DNA of 64,000 bases, from positions 312,501 through 376,500 of the forward strand of contig NZ_VISI01000001.1 in the NCBI RefSeq assembly GCF_007827365.1, in the 5' to 3' direction. The stretch comes from Olleya sp. Hel_I_94. GTDB taxonomy: Bacteria; Bacteroidota; Bacteroidia; Flavobacteriales; Flavobacteriaceae. Each line of letters starts with the position of its first letter. Position 1 is the first letter of the stretch. The position numbers were made by a program, and so were the translations under genes. Of the stretch, positions 42,273 through 49,741 are shown in pieces. Below the pieces are notes generated by a model, which was not told the origin of the DNA, ran no database searches, and saw only the letters and a program-made list of their open reading frames with translations.

Positions 42273-43854
42273 AGCAACATATACTTGGTTAGACAAGCAG
42301 GCAAGTTTAAAACGTTTCTACGCGCAACTTCAAAAAGAGAATGATGTTGTACAAGTAACGGTTACAAACCATACGAAGGATATTAGAAAAGTATGTCTTT
42401 GGGGTGCGATTGCTTGCACTCCACTCACTGACCCAATGTTTATAAATGAAGAAGGCACAAAAAGTGTAGTCGTAGATAAGCAACCACAAGAGCTGGTCTA
42501 TAATGTTGTTACAGACTTATTTTATGTAGTGAATCAATTAGGCGATTCTGTCTCGGTGGTTAATCCTTCAGGAGAACTTGTCACTACAATTGACTTGTTT
42601 CAAGGTAATTCTCAGACTGATGACGGATCTGGAGTTGGCGAAAGAAGAACAACTAATCCAACGACTTTAAGAGTTCCAGGTAGTGTTAGTCCAGTTGCTT
42701 TAGCGGTAAATACATCTACTAATAGCGTTGAATATGGAGTTGTAGCAATAGCTTGCTCAGTTTCAAATGAGGTGGTTTTTATAAATCAGGACTTTTCAAT
42801 TTTAAGAAGAGAAGCTGTTGGTAATCGCCCAGTAGATATTGTTTATAATCCTGTGGATCAATGTTACTATACAGCAAATTTAGTTTCAGGAACAATCTCT
42901 AAAATTTGCATCAATCGTAGAGTAAATAATTTGCCTTTAGTACCTGGAGCCAGAACACTTGGAGTTGATACAGATTCAGGCGATTTATACATTCACAATA
43001 TTGTGGATGGCGCCATCAATGTGTATGATCTTCAAGGCAATCAAAAAGGAAGCGTAGGTTCTGTAGTGGCAGATATTGTTTCGTTTCAATTCCATCCAGT
43101 GACCAAGAATATGTATATGGTACTGAATAATTCAAATTCTGTTTCGATTTTAGACACCTTAAGATTTGGAGCCATCACTAAATTAAGCGTAGGCAAAAAT
43201 CCTGTGGCTATTGCTTATAATCCCCATAATGGATTGATGTACGTTGGGAATCGAGGCGATCAAACGTTTAGTAGAATTAGTCCAAAGCATCAAGTAATAG
43301 ATACTATTAAAACTGAAAGTTTTGGACTTGGGTTAGCAATTAGTTCTAAGGAAGAGATTATAGGCGTGAGCAACTCTACAGATGATACGGTTAGTATTTC
43401 GGGATTACAATCTGGTCCTACCGTAACAGTAAACGAAGAATATTATGAAGACCGTGAAGACTTCCAACATAATCCTGCGATGGTTGGTCACGTCAAATTG
43501 GTTGCTTCTGGAGAAGACCGAATCAATGCACTACAGATTACTGAAAAGTCCGTCACTGGCACCGAAATCTGTAAAACCATCTCGTTGAGTAATAGTCAGA
43601 GTCCTCAAAACTTTGCTAACGTGTCAGAAGTATTTGACTTTGATGGCAATTTGATAGATGGACACGTGACCTGGTGTTTTAAAATCAATCCGTTACAACA
43701 AGTCAGCTTTTTAATTTATTACAATCAAATAGAGATGTATAATCTACTTCCCGAAAAATCAAGAATATCTACTGGTGTCCAAATGAGTAAAGGCATTCCA
43801 GTATCGTGGCTCGATAACCCTAAAGACGATCCACCTAATGAGTCAACTTATTAA
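42265..43854 (+). CDS. Capsid-paralogue with inserted YVTN-type beta-propeller (spike candidate)
   Basis: This 529-aa protein begins with VTVTNHTKD (about residue 31), continues with a beta-propeller of repeats such as NPVAIAYNPHNGLMYVGNR (about 70-385) and ends with a domain (about 400-500) that aligns with the protein at 37988: NPAMVGHVKL against NPFKIAGMKY, and SPQNF at 446-450 against 181-185, with the same 26-residue spacing before it. It thus seems to be the same beta-sandwich fold with the propeller inserted in one loop. I infer an outward-facing receptor-binding or tower capsid protein. Confidence 0.7.
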   Translation: MSRATYTWLDKQASLKRFYAQLQKENDVVQVTVTNHTKDIRKVCLWGAIACTPLTDPMFINEEGTKSVVVDKQPQELVYNVVTDLFYVVNQLGDSVSVVNPSGELVTTIDLFQGNSQTDDGSGVGERRTTNPTTLRVPGSVSPVALAVNTSTNSVEYGVVAIACSVSNEVVFINQDFSILRREAVGNRPVDIVYNPVDQCYYTANLVSGTISKICINRRVNNLPLVPGARTLGVDTDSGDLYIHNIVDGAINVYDLQGNQKGSVGSVVADIVSFQFHPVTKNMYMVLNNSNSVSILDTLRFGAITKLSVGKNPVAIAYNPHNGLMYVGNRGDQTFSRISPKHQVIDTIKTESFGLGLAISSKEEIIGVSNSTDDTVSISGLQSGPTVTVNEEYYEDREDFQHNPAMVGHVKLVASGEDRINALQITEKSVTGTEICKTISLSNSQSPQNFANVSEVFDFDGNLIDGHVTWCFKINPLQQVSFLIYYNQIEMYNLLPEKSRISTGVQMSKGIPVSWLDNPKDDPPNESTY

Positions 43855-44275
43855 TATAGCCTTAAGCCAATACGGTGTAACCGAAATTGTAGGCTATCAA
43901 CATAATCCCATTGTTCTCAACTACTTCAAGGAAATAGGTCATACTTGGGTTTCTACAGATGAAACTGCTTGGTGTTCTGCCTTTATCAATTGGGTAGCGC
44001 TCAAGGCGAAAGTGCAAAGAAGTAATAAACTTACTGCGCGCTCTTGGTTGCAAGTTGGTACTGATATCAAAGAACCCAAACTCAACGATGTGGTCGTCTT
44101 CTGGCGCAGTAAAAAAGCCAGTTGGAAAGGTCACGTAGGTCTTTTTATCAGCTATTCTGAAGATAAAAAGTACATCTATGTCTTGGGTGGTAATCAGAGC
44201 AATCAAGTCAACATCAAGAAATATCCTGTCTATCGCTTATTGGGCTTTAGACGCTTAACAGCTATAAACTCTTAA
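43838..44275 (+). CDS. NlpC/P60-like (TIGR02594-type) peptidoglycan hydrolase
   Basis: This 145-aa protein has the family's catalytic Cys in TAWCSAFINWV (about residue 48) and the His in WKGHVGLF (about 104), with a GGNQSNQV segment near the end. The TIGR02594 group cuts cell-wall peptides and is common in phages and in type VI effectors. It has no signal peptide, so export would need a holin or a virion. It overlaps the propeller gene by 17 nt. Confidence 0.82.
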   Translation: MSQLINIALSQYGVTEIVGYQHNPIVLNYFKEIGHTWVSTDETAWCSAFINWVALKAKVQRSNKLTARSWLQVGTDIKEPKLNDVVVFWRSKKASWKGHVGLFISYSEDKKYIYVLGGNQSNQVNIKKYPVYRLLGFRRLTAINS

Positions 44276-44285
44276 ATCACAACAG

Positions 44286-44780
44286 ATGCAAAAAGTAGAT
44301 TATCTCATCATACAAAGTACAGACACCAGCGAAGCGAAAGACTTTGGTAAGGAAATTATTATCAATCAGCACACGCTACCAAAAGATAAAGGTGGTTTTG
44401 GTTGGAACCGTCCAGGCATCGATTACCTCGTGCTTCAGGATGGTGTGTTACAAACTATCATTAGCGAAGACAGCCCAACAACTACTGATTTATGGGGTAT
44501 TTCTCACGGTCAAAACGGTATCACGGGAATTGCCAAACACATTGCCTATGTAGGTGGTAGAACACTCAAAGAGGCTTGGGATAAAGACACACGTACCGAT
44601 GAACAAAAAGCGGCACTTGAAGCGATTGTAAAGTTCTATATACTGCGCTTTCCAGATATCATTATTGCAGGTTTTAATGAAATTCCTGCCAAAGCAGATG
44701 AAGATAGTCCAGGATTTGAGGTAGCAGAATGGCTCAGAGAATTAGACATTCCCGAGCATAATATTTACAAGAGAAAGTAG
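44286..44780 (+). CDS. Degenerate Amidase_2-like protein, zinc ligands lost
   Basis: This 164-aa protein follows the Amidase_2 fold along its length: LIIQSTDTSE, then WNRPGIDYLVLQDG, then HIAYVGG, then IIIAGFNEIP and DSPGFEVAEWL. The three zinc ligands of active N-acetylmuramoyl-L-alanine amidases (His in the IHCSAT motif, His in GHRD, Cys/His in CPGFD) are here Gln, Phe and Ser. It should bind peptidoglycan without cutting it, or work otherwise. Its role may be in virion attachment. Confidence 0.75.
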   Translation: MQKVDYLIIQSTDTSEAKDFGKEIIINQHTLPKDKGGFGWNRPGIDYLVLQDGVLQTIISEDSPTTTDLWGISHGQNGITGIAKHIAYVGGRTLKEAWDKDTRTDEQKAALEAIVKFYILRFPDIIIAGFNEIPAKADEDSPGFEVAEWLRELDIPEHNIYKRK

Positions 44781-44969
44781 ATGAAAACGATTTTGACATT
44801 AGGCGTTGGTTTTTGGTTGGGCAGGCAGCTGTATATCAATTATGATAAGCGAACCGCTTTAAGAAAAGAAGCACAACTCAAAGCTCGCCTTCAGCAATTT
44901 TTAGAACAAAACGATTTCAGTAAAACCGATAGCAAAAAACACAGTAATACCATTTTCAGGAGTAATTAA
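44781..44969 (+). CDS. Small N-terminally anchored membrane protein, 62 aa
   Basis: The short hydrophobic start (MKTILTLGVGFWLGRQLYI) is followed by a charged helix (RTALRKEAQLKARLQQFLEQ). It starts directly after the previous stop and overlaps the next start by one base. Such small anchored helices are common in viral membranes. No homologue is recognised. Confidence 0.6.
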   Translation: MKTILTLGVGFWLGRQLYINYDKRTALRKEAQLKARLQQFLEQNDFSKTDSKKHSNTIFRSN

Positions 44970-45415
44970 TGGCGATACAAGTAAACATAGATAACCGCAT
45001 TTTTTTAGTTCCAGAAGCAGACGATCCGTGTGACTTCTGGACAAGCTATTTCACGAAATTAAAAAGCGAATTAGGTCAAGAGAATGCAAAAATGATATGG
45101 CTCATTACTTGGAAATCTAATGGTGCAGCATCTTGTACTACGAGTCCCAACTTTAACAAATGGCTCAATCAAAACAACCTTGATGTTTCCAATATGGCAA
45201 CCAGAACCATTGCCGATTTATCTGAAATCGGTGGTAATATTTTTGGCTTGGGGAAAAGTTTGACAAAGGTATTATCGATTGGAGTACCTGTATTACTTGC
45301 GGTCGTATTGGTTAGTGTTATTGTACTTCTTAAAAATTCAGCAAAGAATGCAGATGTGTCGGATTTAGCAATGCTCACACCTGCAGGTCGTGGCTTAAAA
45401 CTGTTGGGTAAATGA
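44969..45415 (+). CDS. Single-span membrane protein, 148 aa
   Basis: A soluble N-terminal domain of about 90 residues includes DDPCDFWTSYFTKL and MIWLITWKSNGAASC. It is followed by a membrane span (VLSIGVPVLLAVVLVSVIVL, about 103-124) and a short tail (LTPAGRGLKLLGK). The gene overlaps both neighbours (ATG in the previous stop, next ATG in its stop). It is probably a virion membrane protein of unknown role. Confidence 0.65.
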   Translation: MAIQVNIDNRIFLVPEADDPCDFWTSYFTKLKSELGQENAKMIWLITWKSNGAASCTTSPNFNKWLNQNNLDVSNMATRTIADLSEIGGNIFGLGKSLTKVLSIGVPVLLAVVLVSVIVLLKNSAKNADVSDLAMLTPAGRGLKLLGK

Positions 45416-45900
45416 ATTTGACATACAAAATTATTGGCGCAAGTGTTGGATCACTTTTAATTGGGACTACTTATTTCTCAGTTAGAAAGCGTAGTCGAGA
45501 TTTGAGAACGAGCAAATTACTATCTGCAATTCAAGCGCAAATTCAGCCTATATCTAGTGGGCTTACTTCTCAAAACGCTTTTGATATTCATTATCTCAAC
45601 AAGGTATTACAAACAGTAAACCGTGAAGTTTTAGTACTTAAAACCAGTACTGCCTCTCGATATGCAGACCAAATTTATAAGTCTTGGGGAAGTTGGTATC
45701 AAGGTGGCGATGATGAAGAACAAGTCTACGGAGTCTTCCGCAAGATGAAGGATAAAGTTCAGGTCTCTCAAGTGGCAAAAGCGTATCAAGAAACCTATTC
45801 AAAAAACCTAATTGACACGCTCAAAGACCGCTTTGATAAGGAAGAAATAACCATAGTGCTCAACATTGTTAAGGCACTACCTAATTACAGAACAGCTTAA
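45412..45900 (+). CDS. Membrane-anchored helical protein, paralogue A
   Basis: This 162-aa protein has an N-terminal span (about 4-22) and a helical C-terminal domain (FDIHYLNKVLQ to VKALPNYRTA). The domain aligns with that of the next protein: FDLNYLTDVQK, a DDEE segment and an LPNY end at the same positions. It is one of a tandem pair that arose by duplication. The helical domain, with its acid turn, faintly recalls annexin-like bundles. The function is unknown. Confidence 0.65.
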   Translation: MNLTYKIIGASVGSLLIGTTYFSVRKRSRDLRTSKLLSAIQAQIQPISSGLTSQNAFDIHYLNKVLQTVNREVLVLKTSTASRYADQIYKSWGSWYQGGDDEEQVYGVFRKMKDKVQVSQVAKAYQETYSKNLIDTLKDRFDKEEITIVLNIVKALPNYRTA

Positions 45901-45901
45901 T

Positions 45902-46423
45902 ATGGAAATCTCAAAAACAGGATGGTGGATGATAGGTGGCGCAGGACTTGGCGTTATCGGGATAGGTGTTTTTGTTACGCTTTCGCGAAAGCGTACAAAG
46001 CAACAAGCACTGCAATCCACAACAATCACATCTATTGGAAACGGCGTGCAAGTCACTACTGGAAACGTAGGAACTACCAAACAAGAGCCGAACTGGAACA
46101 GTCCATTTGATCTGAACTACCTAACTGATGTTCAGAAATGGGTAGCGCCCAAAAGTATTCAAGTATTGGATGATGCTTCGGCTAAGAAACTGGCTAAAAT
46201 CATTAGGGATGCGAAAGGCACTTTTAATGATGACGAAGAGGCTATCAAAGATGTTTTCGGTAAAAAGTTGCGTGATAAAACACAAATCGCCAGTCTTTCT
46301 AAAGCATTTTATCAGCTCTACAAAAAGGATATGTGGCAACACTTGAATAGCTTCTTAAGCCAAAGCGAAATGAAGGAATACGTCTCAAAATATGTGCAAC
46401 GCCTTCCCAATTATCAATCATAA
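45902..46423 (+). CDS. Membrane-anchored helical protein, paralogue B
   Basis: This 173-aa protein starts at ATG 45902, one base after the previous stop. It has a membrane span (WWMIGGAGLGVIGIGVFVTL, about 8-27), then a basic stretch encoded by a perfect 20-bp palindrome (LSRKRTKQQ region), and a helical domain with FNDDEEAIKDVFGKKLRDK, homologous to the protein before it. Both should lie in the same membrane and may form a complex. Confidence 0.65.
   Translation: MEISKTGWWMIGGAGLGVIGIGVFVTLSRKRTKQQALQSTTITSIGNGVQVTTGNVGTTKQEPNWNSPFDLNYLTDVQKWVAPKSIQVLDDASAKKLAKIIRDAKGTFNDDEEAIKDVFGKKLRDKTQIASLSKAFYQLYKKDMWQHLNSFLSQSEMKEYVSKYVQRLPNYQS
45976..45995. repeat. Perfect 20-bp palindrome TACGCTTTCGCGAAAGCGTA
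   Basis: Member of the dispersed TTTCGCGAAA repeat, inside a gene but in another frame from the AFAKA copies (read as TLSRKRT). Confidence 0.75.
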
Positions 46424-46432
46424 ATCGAACCA

Positions 46433-46936
46433 ATGAAACAGAAATCAACAGCAACAAATCCGTCATTTATGGCTAAGAACAAAGACCTTTTAGTGGTAGG
46501 TGGTGTAATCGTGGTACTCGCTGGAGCTGCTACCGCGTATTATTTTATGACCAAGAAAAAGGAGAAAAAAGAAGCTCAATTAGCGAGCGCTTCTTCATCA
46601 GGAATTACAACAGTTTCAAGTAGTTCATCCAGCTACCAAACGCCTCCTTTTATTCCGAGTTCTTCAACATCATCAAGTTCAAGTACAAAACCAATTATTA
46701 CCAAAACAGGCTATCCATTAAAATACGGAAGCCGTCATCCTGATGTGAAAATATTGCAACGTTACCTTAAAATCTACAAAGAAGATTTAGGCAAAACGGG
46801 ACCAAAACGTGATGGTGTGGATGGGCAATTTGGTCCTAAAACCTCGCGAGCGGCACAAAAGCGATTAAAGAAAACAGTATTCACTCAAGCCGATATCGCA
46901 GGAATGCGAAAAGCGCTGTCAAGTCTTGGAAAATAA
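46433..46936 (+). CDS. Membrane-anchored peptidoglycan-binding protein 1
   Basis: This 167-aa protein has a membrane span (LLVVGGVIVVLAGAATAYYF, about 19-38), a Ser-rich linker (SSSSSYQTPPFIPSSS) and a PG_binding_1 domain (YGSRHPDVKILQRYL, then DGVDGQFGPKTSRA). It should attach a membrane or particle to the cell wall, in the manner of phage lysis or entry proteins. It overlaps the next gene by one base. Confidence 0.8.
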   Translation: MKQKSTATNPSFMAKNKDLLVVGGVIVVLAGAATAYYFMTKKKEKKEAQLASASSSGITTVSSSSSSYQTPPFIPSSSTSSSSSTKPIITKTGYPLKYGSRHPDVKILQRYLKIYKEDLGKTGPKRDGVDGQFGPKTSRAAQKRLKKTVFTQADIAGMRKALSSLGK

Positions 46937-47439
46937 TGAGCGAACAAACGATGCAAAAAGGATTGCTTATCGCTGGTGGATTTTTGGGATTGGGATTGTT
47001 GGGCTATGTCCTCTTTAGAGATAAAGAAGAAACGGTTGAGGATGCCGAATTTACAATCGTCGAGGAATCTCAACCTGTAAAAGTCGAGAAACCTACTCCG
47101 CAGAAAAAAGAGGTTTCTGTGGTTGAAATGAAGCCTACTGTTCCTTTAGAAAAAGAAAAGAAAGCAATCGTCATCAAGCCCGAAGCACTGCCAGAACCCA
47201 ATGATGATTTCCCTTTAAAATTAGGAAGCAAAGGAGAACGCGTCTACCAACTACGCGTCTATCTCTTAAAAAATCACGGTGCTGCAAAAGGCTTAATCAC
47301 AGATGAATTTGATGCTATTACTGAAGAACGTGTTTTGAGGTTGTATAAAGTAAAAGAGGTTTCAGAACAGCTGTTTAATGAACGCAATATTGGCAACATA
47401 AAAAAGCAACACAAAGATGGCAGAAAAACGAAGCATTAA
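46936..47439 (+). CDS. Membrane-anchored peptidoglycan-binding-like protein 2
   Basis: This 167-aa protein has a membrane span near the N-terminus (GLLIAGGFLGLGLLGYVLF), a charged linker with EKPTPQKKEV, and a C-terminal domain (LKLGSKGERVYQLRVYLLKN, then LITDEFDAITEERVLRL) that is a diverged PG_binding_1 copy of the one before it. The pair probably arose by tandem duplication. It may bind peptidoglycan. Confidence 0.72.
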   Translation: MSEQTMQKGLLIAGGFLGLGLLGYVLFRDKEETVEDAEFTIVEESQPVKVEKPTPQKKEVSVVEMKPTVPLEKEKKAIVIKPEALPEPNDDFPLKLGSKGERVYQLRVYLLKNHGAAKGLITDEFDAITEERVLRLYKVKEVSEQLFNERNIGNIKKQHKDGRKTKH

Positions 47440-47665
47440 AGATTTAATAGACGGTCTGGTAGATAAAGACGGCATCAAGACGGAAGTTACCGTAACACTT
47501 ACCAATCAAACATTAACCAAAATTGTGCTTGCTCTGTTGGCTTCTGGAGCAACCATAGTTGTCGTGGCTCATTTGACTAAGAATTTATTTCCAAATCATC
47601 AAATAGCGGCTCTGCAAGTAGATATTAAAAGCATAAAAGAAACCCTAAAAACACAATTAAAATGA
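47417..47665 (+). CDS. Small single-span membrane protein, 82 aa
   Basis: A hydrophilic start (about 1-30) is followed by a membrane span (IVLALLASGATIVVVAHL, about 35-52) and a short charged tail. It overlaps the previous gene by 23 nt and the next by 4 nt (ATGA). A virion-membrane or holin-partner role is possible. No homologue is recognised. Confidence 0.6.
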   Translation: MAEKRSIKDLIDGLVDKDGIKTEVTVTLTNQTLTKIVLALLASGATIVVVAHLTKNLFPNHQIAALQVDIKSIKETLKTQLK

Positions 47666-47985
47666 TAGAAATTTTATCACACATCTCCAATTATTTAAAC
47701 AGCCTGGATTGGGCTTACATTTTCACATTCATCGTCATTGCTTATGGTCTCAACCATTACCGCTCAACTAACTTCTTTTATGAAGTTTTTAAGCTGAAAA
47801 TAGCCACGCGTTATCGCGTTCTTATCATTGGCATTATTTACGGAGTCGCTTTGTATTTCATAAGAGGTTATCAGATCAAGATGATTGAATGTTTATTACA
47901 ATCGTTTGCTTTTGCGCTGGTGTTTCATAAACTCCTATTAGAGAAATTTTTAAACAAACTATTTCAAACGAAACCCAAGGAGTAA
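47662..47985 (+). CDS. Three-span membrane protein, holin-like
   Basis: This 107-aa protein has three hydrophobic segments (about 13-30, 45-68 and 75-95), short loops and a basic tail (LFQTKPKE). Size and layout suit a holin, and it lies directly before a spanin-like overlapping pair. No sequence family is recognised, so the holin call rests on topology and place. Confidence 0.55.
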   Translation: MIEILSHISNYLNSLDWAYIFTFIVIAYGLNHYRSTNFFYEVFKLKIATRYRVLIIGIIYGVALYFIRGYQIKMIECLLQSFAFALVFHKLLLEKFLNKLFQTKPKE

Positions 47986-48335
47986 TGAAGTTTTGGAAAC
48001 CTTTTTTATTAGTGCTTTGGATTGCAGGGATTCTTGTCTTGCTCATCTTTTACATCATTCCGCAAGAGGAAGCTTTGAACAATAACACTATTCAAAAACT
48101 TGAAAAGGAAAACGAGCTGTTAACGGTTAAAAACGTTAGCCTTGATGAAGAAATTAAAAAGCTTAAAAAACAAACTGATAGTTTAACTGGTAAAATAGTT
48201 TTAAGCCATAAAACAATAGAGAATTTACAAAATGCATTGGAAGAAAAAATTAACACTATTGATAGGATGTCTGCTCTGGACTTGTATGAGTATTTCTCAG
48301 GATTTACAGCCGATAGTACAAGACATAAAAAGTAA
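47985..48335 (+). CDS. Coiled-coil membrane protein, i-spanin-like
   Basis: This 116-aa protein has one N-terminal span (PFLLVLWIAGILVLLIFYII, about 5-24) and then a long coiled coil (TIQKLEKENELLTVKNVSL and on). This is the topology of inner-membrane spanins of the Rz type. Its last 104 nt overlap the next gene in another frame, as Rz and Rz1 genes often do. The call is based on topology only. Confidence 0.55.
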   Translation: MKFWKPFLLVLWIAGILVLLIFYIIPQEEALNNNTIQKLEKENELLTVKNVSLDEEIKKLKKQTDSLTGKIVLSHKTIENLQNALEEKINTIDRMSALDLYEYFSGFTADSTRHKK

Positions 48336-48660
48336 GAAATATTTCTGTTTTGACTTATCACAATCAAAGTATTTGGCAAAGCGATTAGAGTTCAGTCTTT
48401 ATCAAGATAGCATTATTGATACGTTGCAATTACGCAATTATAGATGGCAGTATCTCACTCAAAAAAAGGATACCATCATTTTTAAATTGGAGCGTAAAGT
48501 TGAAAATCTTGTTGTCATTCAGGATAATGATGAATCTCAAATTCAAGAGCTGAACTTGACCATTAAGAGACAGCACAAACAAATAAAAAGAGGTAAGCTG
48601 GAGCGCTGGTTTTTTGGCGGTGGTTTACTCATATTAACCGGAATAATAATAGCACAATAA
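48232..48660 (+). CDS. Exported or anchored protein overlapping the i-spanin-like gene
   Basis: This 142-aa protein has a signal peptide-like start (MHWKKKLTLLIGCLLWTCMS), a helical charged middle with coiled-coil pattern and a C-terminal span (WFFGGGLLILTGIIIAQ). It overlaps the upstream gene by 104 nt in a different frame. A spanin partner would normally be a lipoprotein without a second span, so the match is partial. It may instead be a structural membrane protein. Confidence 0.55.
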   Translation: MHWKKKLTLLIGCLLWTCMSISQDLQPIVQDIKSKKYFCFDLSQSKYLAKRLEFSLYQDSIIDTLQLRNYRWQYLTQKKDTIIFKLERKVENLVVIQDNDESQIQELNLTIKRQHKQIKRGKLERWFFGGGLLILTGIIIAQ

Positions 48661-49190
48661 TGAGTATAGTAGGATATCAAAGTAATGTGCCAAAAGCACA
48701 AGGTGGCGGATTAATAGCAAACACTCAGCGAGAGCTGAGTGTGCCATCAAATCAATTAAATGCAGATATGTTGCACTCTCCTGGGCGCAACATTTATGCA
48801 GTGATTAATGAAAATATCGTAATCGGCAAGGACATTCGTTTGCGTTCAAGGTCTGGAAGAAAGGAAATTGCAGGATGGCAATTAAGTCTACCTGCACCGA
48901 TCAATAAAAACCAACAAGGCGAGCACACAGGAACATTGTTGAGTCGTCAAGGCAAACCATTTTATTATGCGATAGATGATGACGGTCGCGTATTTGTAAG
49001 TGGCGTTTTTAACGATCCAGAAGATGAAATCATTTTTAATGTGAATCCTTATGTGGCGGAGCTTCCATTGAAGTTTAGACCGTTTTCTGGTGGAATATTT
49101 GTGCTACCACCTGATATAATCGAGGAAGACGAAATCGAAGAATCTGAGCCAGTCTTAGTAAGACGAACTCGAGTGCCAAGCACCTTATAA
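48660..49190 (+). CDS. Beta-rich hypothetical protein, possible virion component
   Basis: This 176-aa protein starts in the previous stop (TAATG). An Asn/Gln-rich N-terminus is followed by beta-strand patterns (NIYAVINENIVIGKDIRLRS, DGRVFVSGVFNDP) and an acidic tail (DIIEEDEIEESEP). It has no membrane span. It could be a minor capsid or spike protein. No family is recognised. Confidence 0.6.
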   Translation: MSIVGYQSNVPKAQGGGLIANTQRELSVPSNQLNADMLHSPGRNIYAVINENIVIGKDIRLRSRSGRKEIAGWQLSLPAPINKNQQGEHTGTLLSRQGKPFYYAIDDDGRVFVSGVFNDPEDEIIFNVNPYVAELPLKFRPFSGGIFVLPPDIIEEDEIEESEPVLVRRTRVPSTL

Positions 49191-49201
49191 AAATCAATGA
49201 A

Positions 49202-49262
49202 GCTTTCGCGAAATCGAGTTTACGGGATTCACGACCGACGGGAGAGCGAAGCGGTAAAGCGT
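49202..49262 (+). repeat. 61-bp dispersed repeat, non-coding copy
   Basis: It starts GCTTTCGCGAAATCGAG and continues with ATTCACGACCG and GGGAGAGCG blocks to GTAAAGCGT. It matches the coding copy at 34774-34834. Confidence 0.75.
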
Positions 49263-49275
49263 AATCTAAAAACTA

Positions 49276-49617
49276 ATGGACTTAATTAAAATTCTTGCAA
49301 TTGTACTGGGCGCTACTGGGTTTTGGAAACTCATTGAAGTGCTATTGCAATATGGGACGCAAAGACGTCTTAAAAGCGCCGAAATACGCAATCTCAATGT
49401 TCAAGCGAATAGCCTTGTAGTGGAAAACTATAAGCTATGGTCTGAAAATATGGAAAAACGGTTGAAACAACTGGAAAGTAAGAATACGCTGATGAATAAA
49501 ACGATTACCAAACAAAGGGATCGTATAACAGATCTTGAAAGATACATCGAGCAATTGGAAGCTGAAATTCAATTATATAACAAACAAAAAAACAATGAAC
49601 GTGGACAAAGGAAATAA
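49276..49617 (+). CDS. Single-span coiled-coil protein, 113 aa
   Basis: A short hydrophobic start (IKILAIVLGATGFWKLIEVL) anchors a long coiled coil (MEKRLKQLESKNTLMNKTI to EAEIQLYNK). It overlaps the next small gene by 23 nt. The layout repeats that of several other proteins in the block. The function is unknown. Confidence 0.6.
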   Translation: MDLIKILAIVLGATGFWKLIEVLLQYGTQRRLKSAEIRNLNVQANSLVVENYKLWSENMEKRLKQLESKNTLMNKTITKQRDRITDLERYIEQLEAEIQLYNKQKNNERGQRK

Positions 49618-49741
49618 CACATTGAACTATATTTTTGGGGCATTTATACTACTAAGCGCTGTAAAAATAAGTTCAGATTTATTCTTGAGATACAAGAAAA
49701 GTAAAGAAACAGCAAAAGGTTGTGGCTGTGGTAAAAAGTAA
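49595..49741 (+). CDS. Small single-span protein with Cys-rich tail, 48 aa
   Basis: ATG 49595, stop 49739-49741. It has a membrane span (LNYIFGAFILLSAVKISSDL, about 10-29), a basic stretch, and a C-terminal GCGCGKK tail that could bind metal or form disulfides. It overlaps both neighbours. An upstream in-frame start at 49535 is less likely, since it lies deep inside the previous gene. Confidence 0.6.
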   Translation: MNVDKGNNTLNYIFGAFILLSAVKISSDLFLRYKKSKETAKGCGCGKK

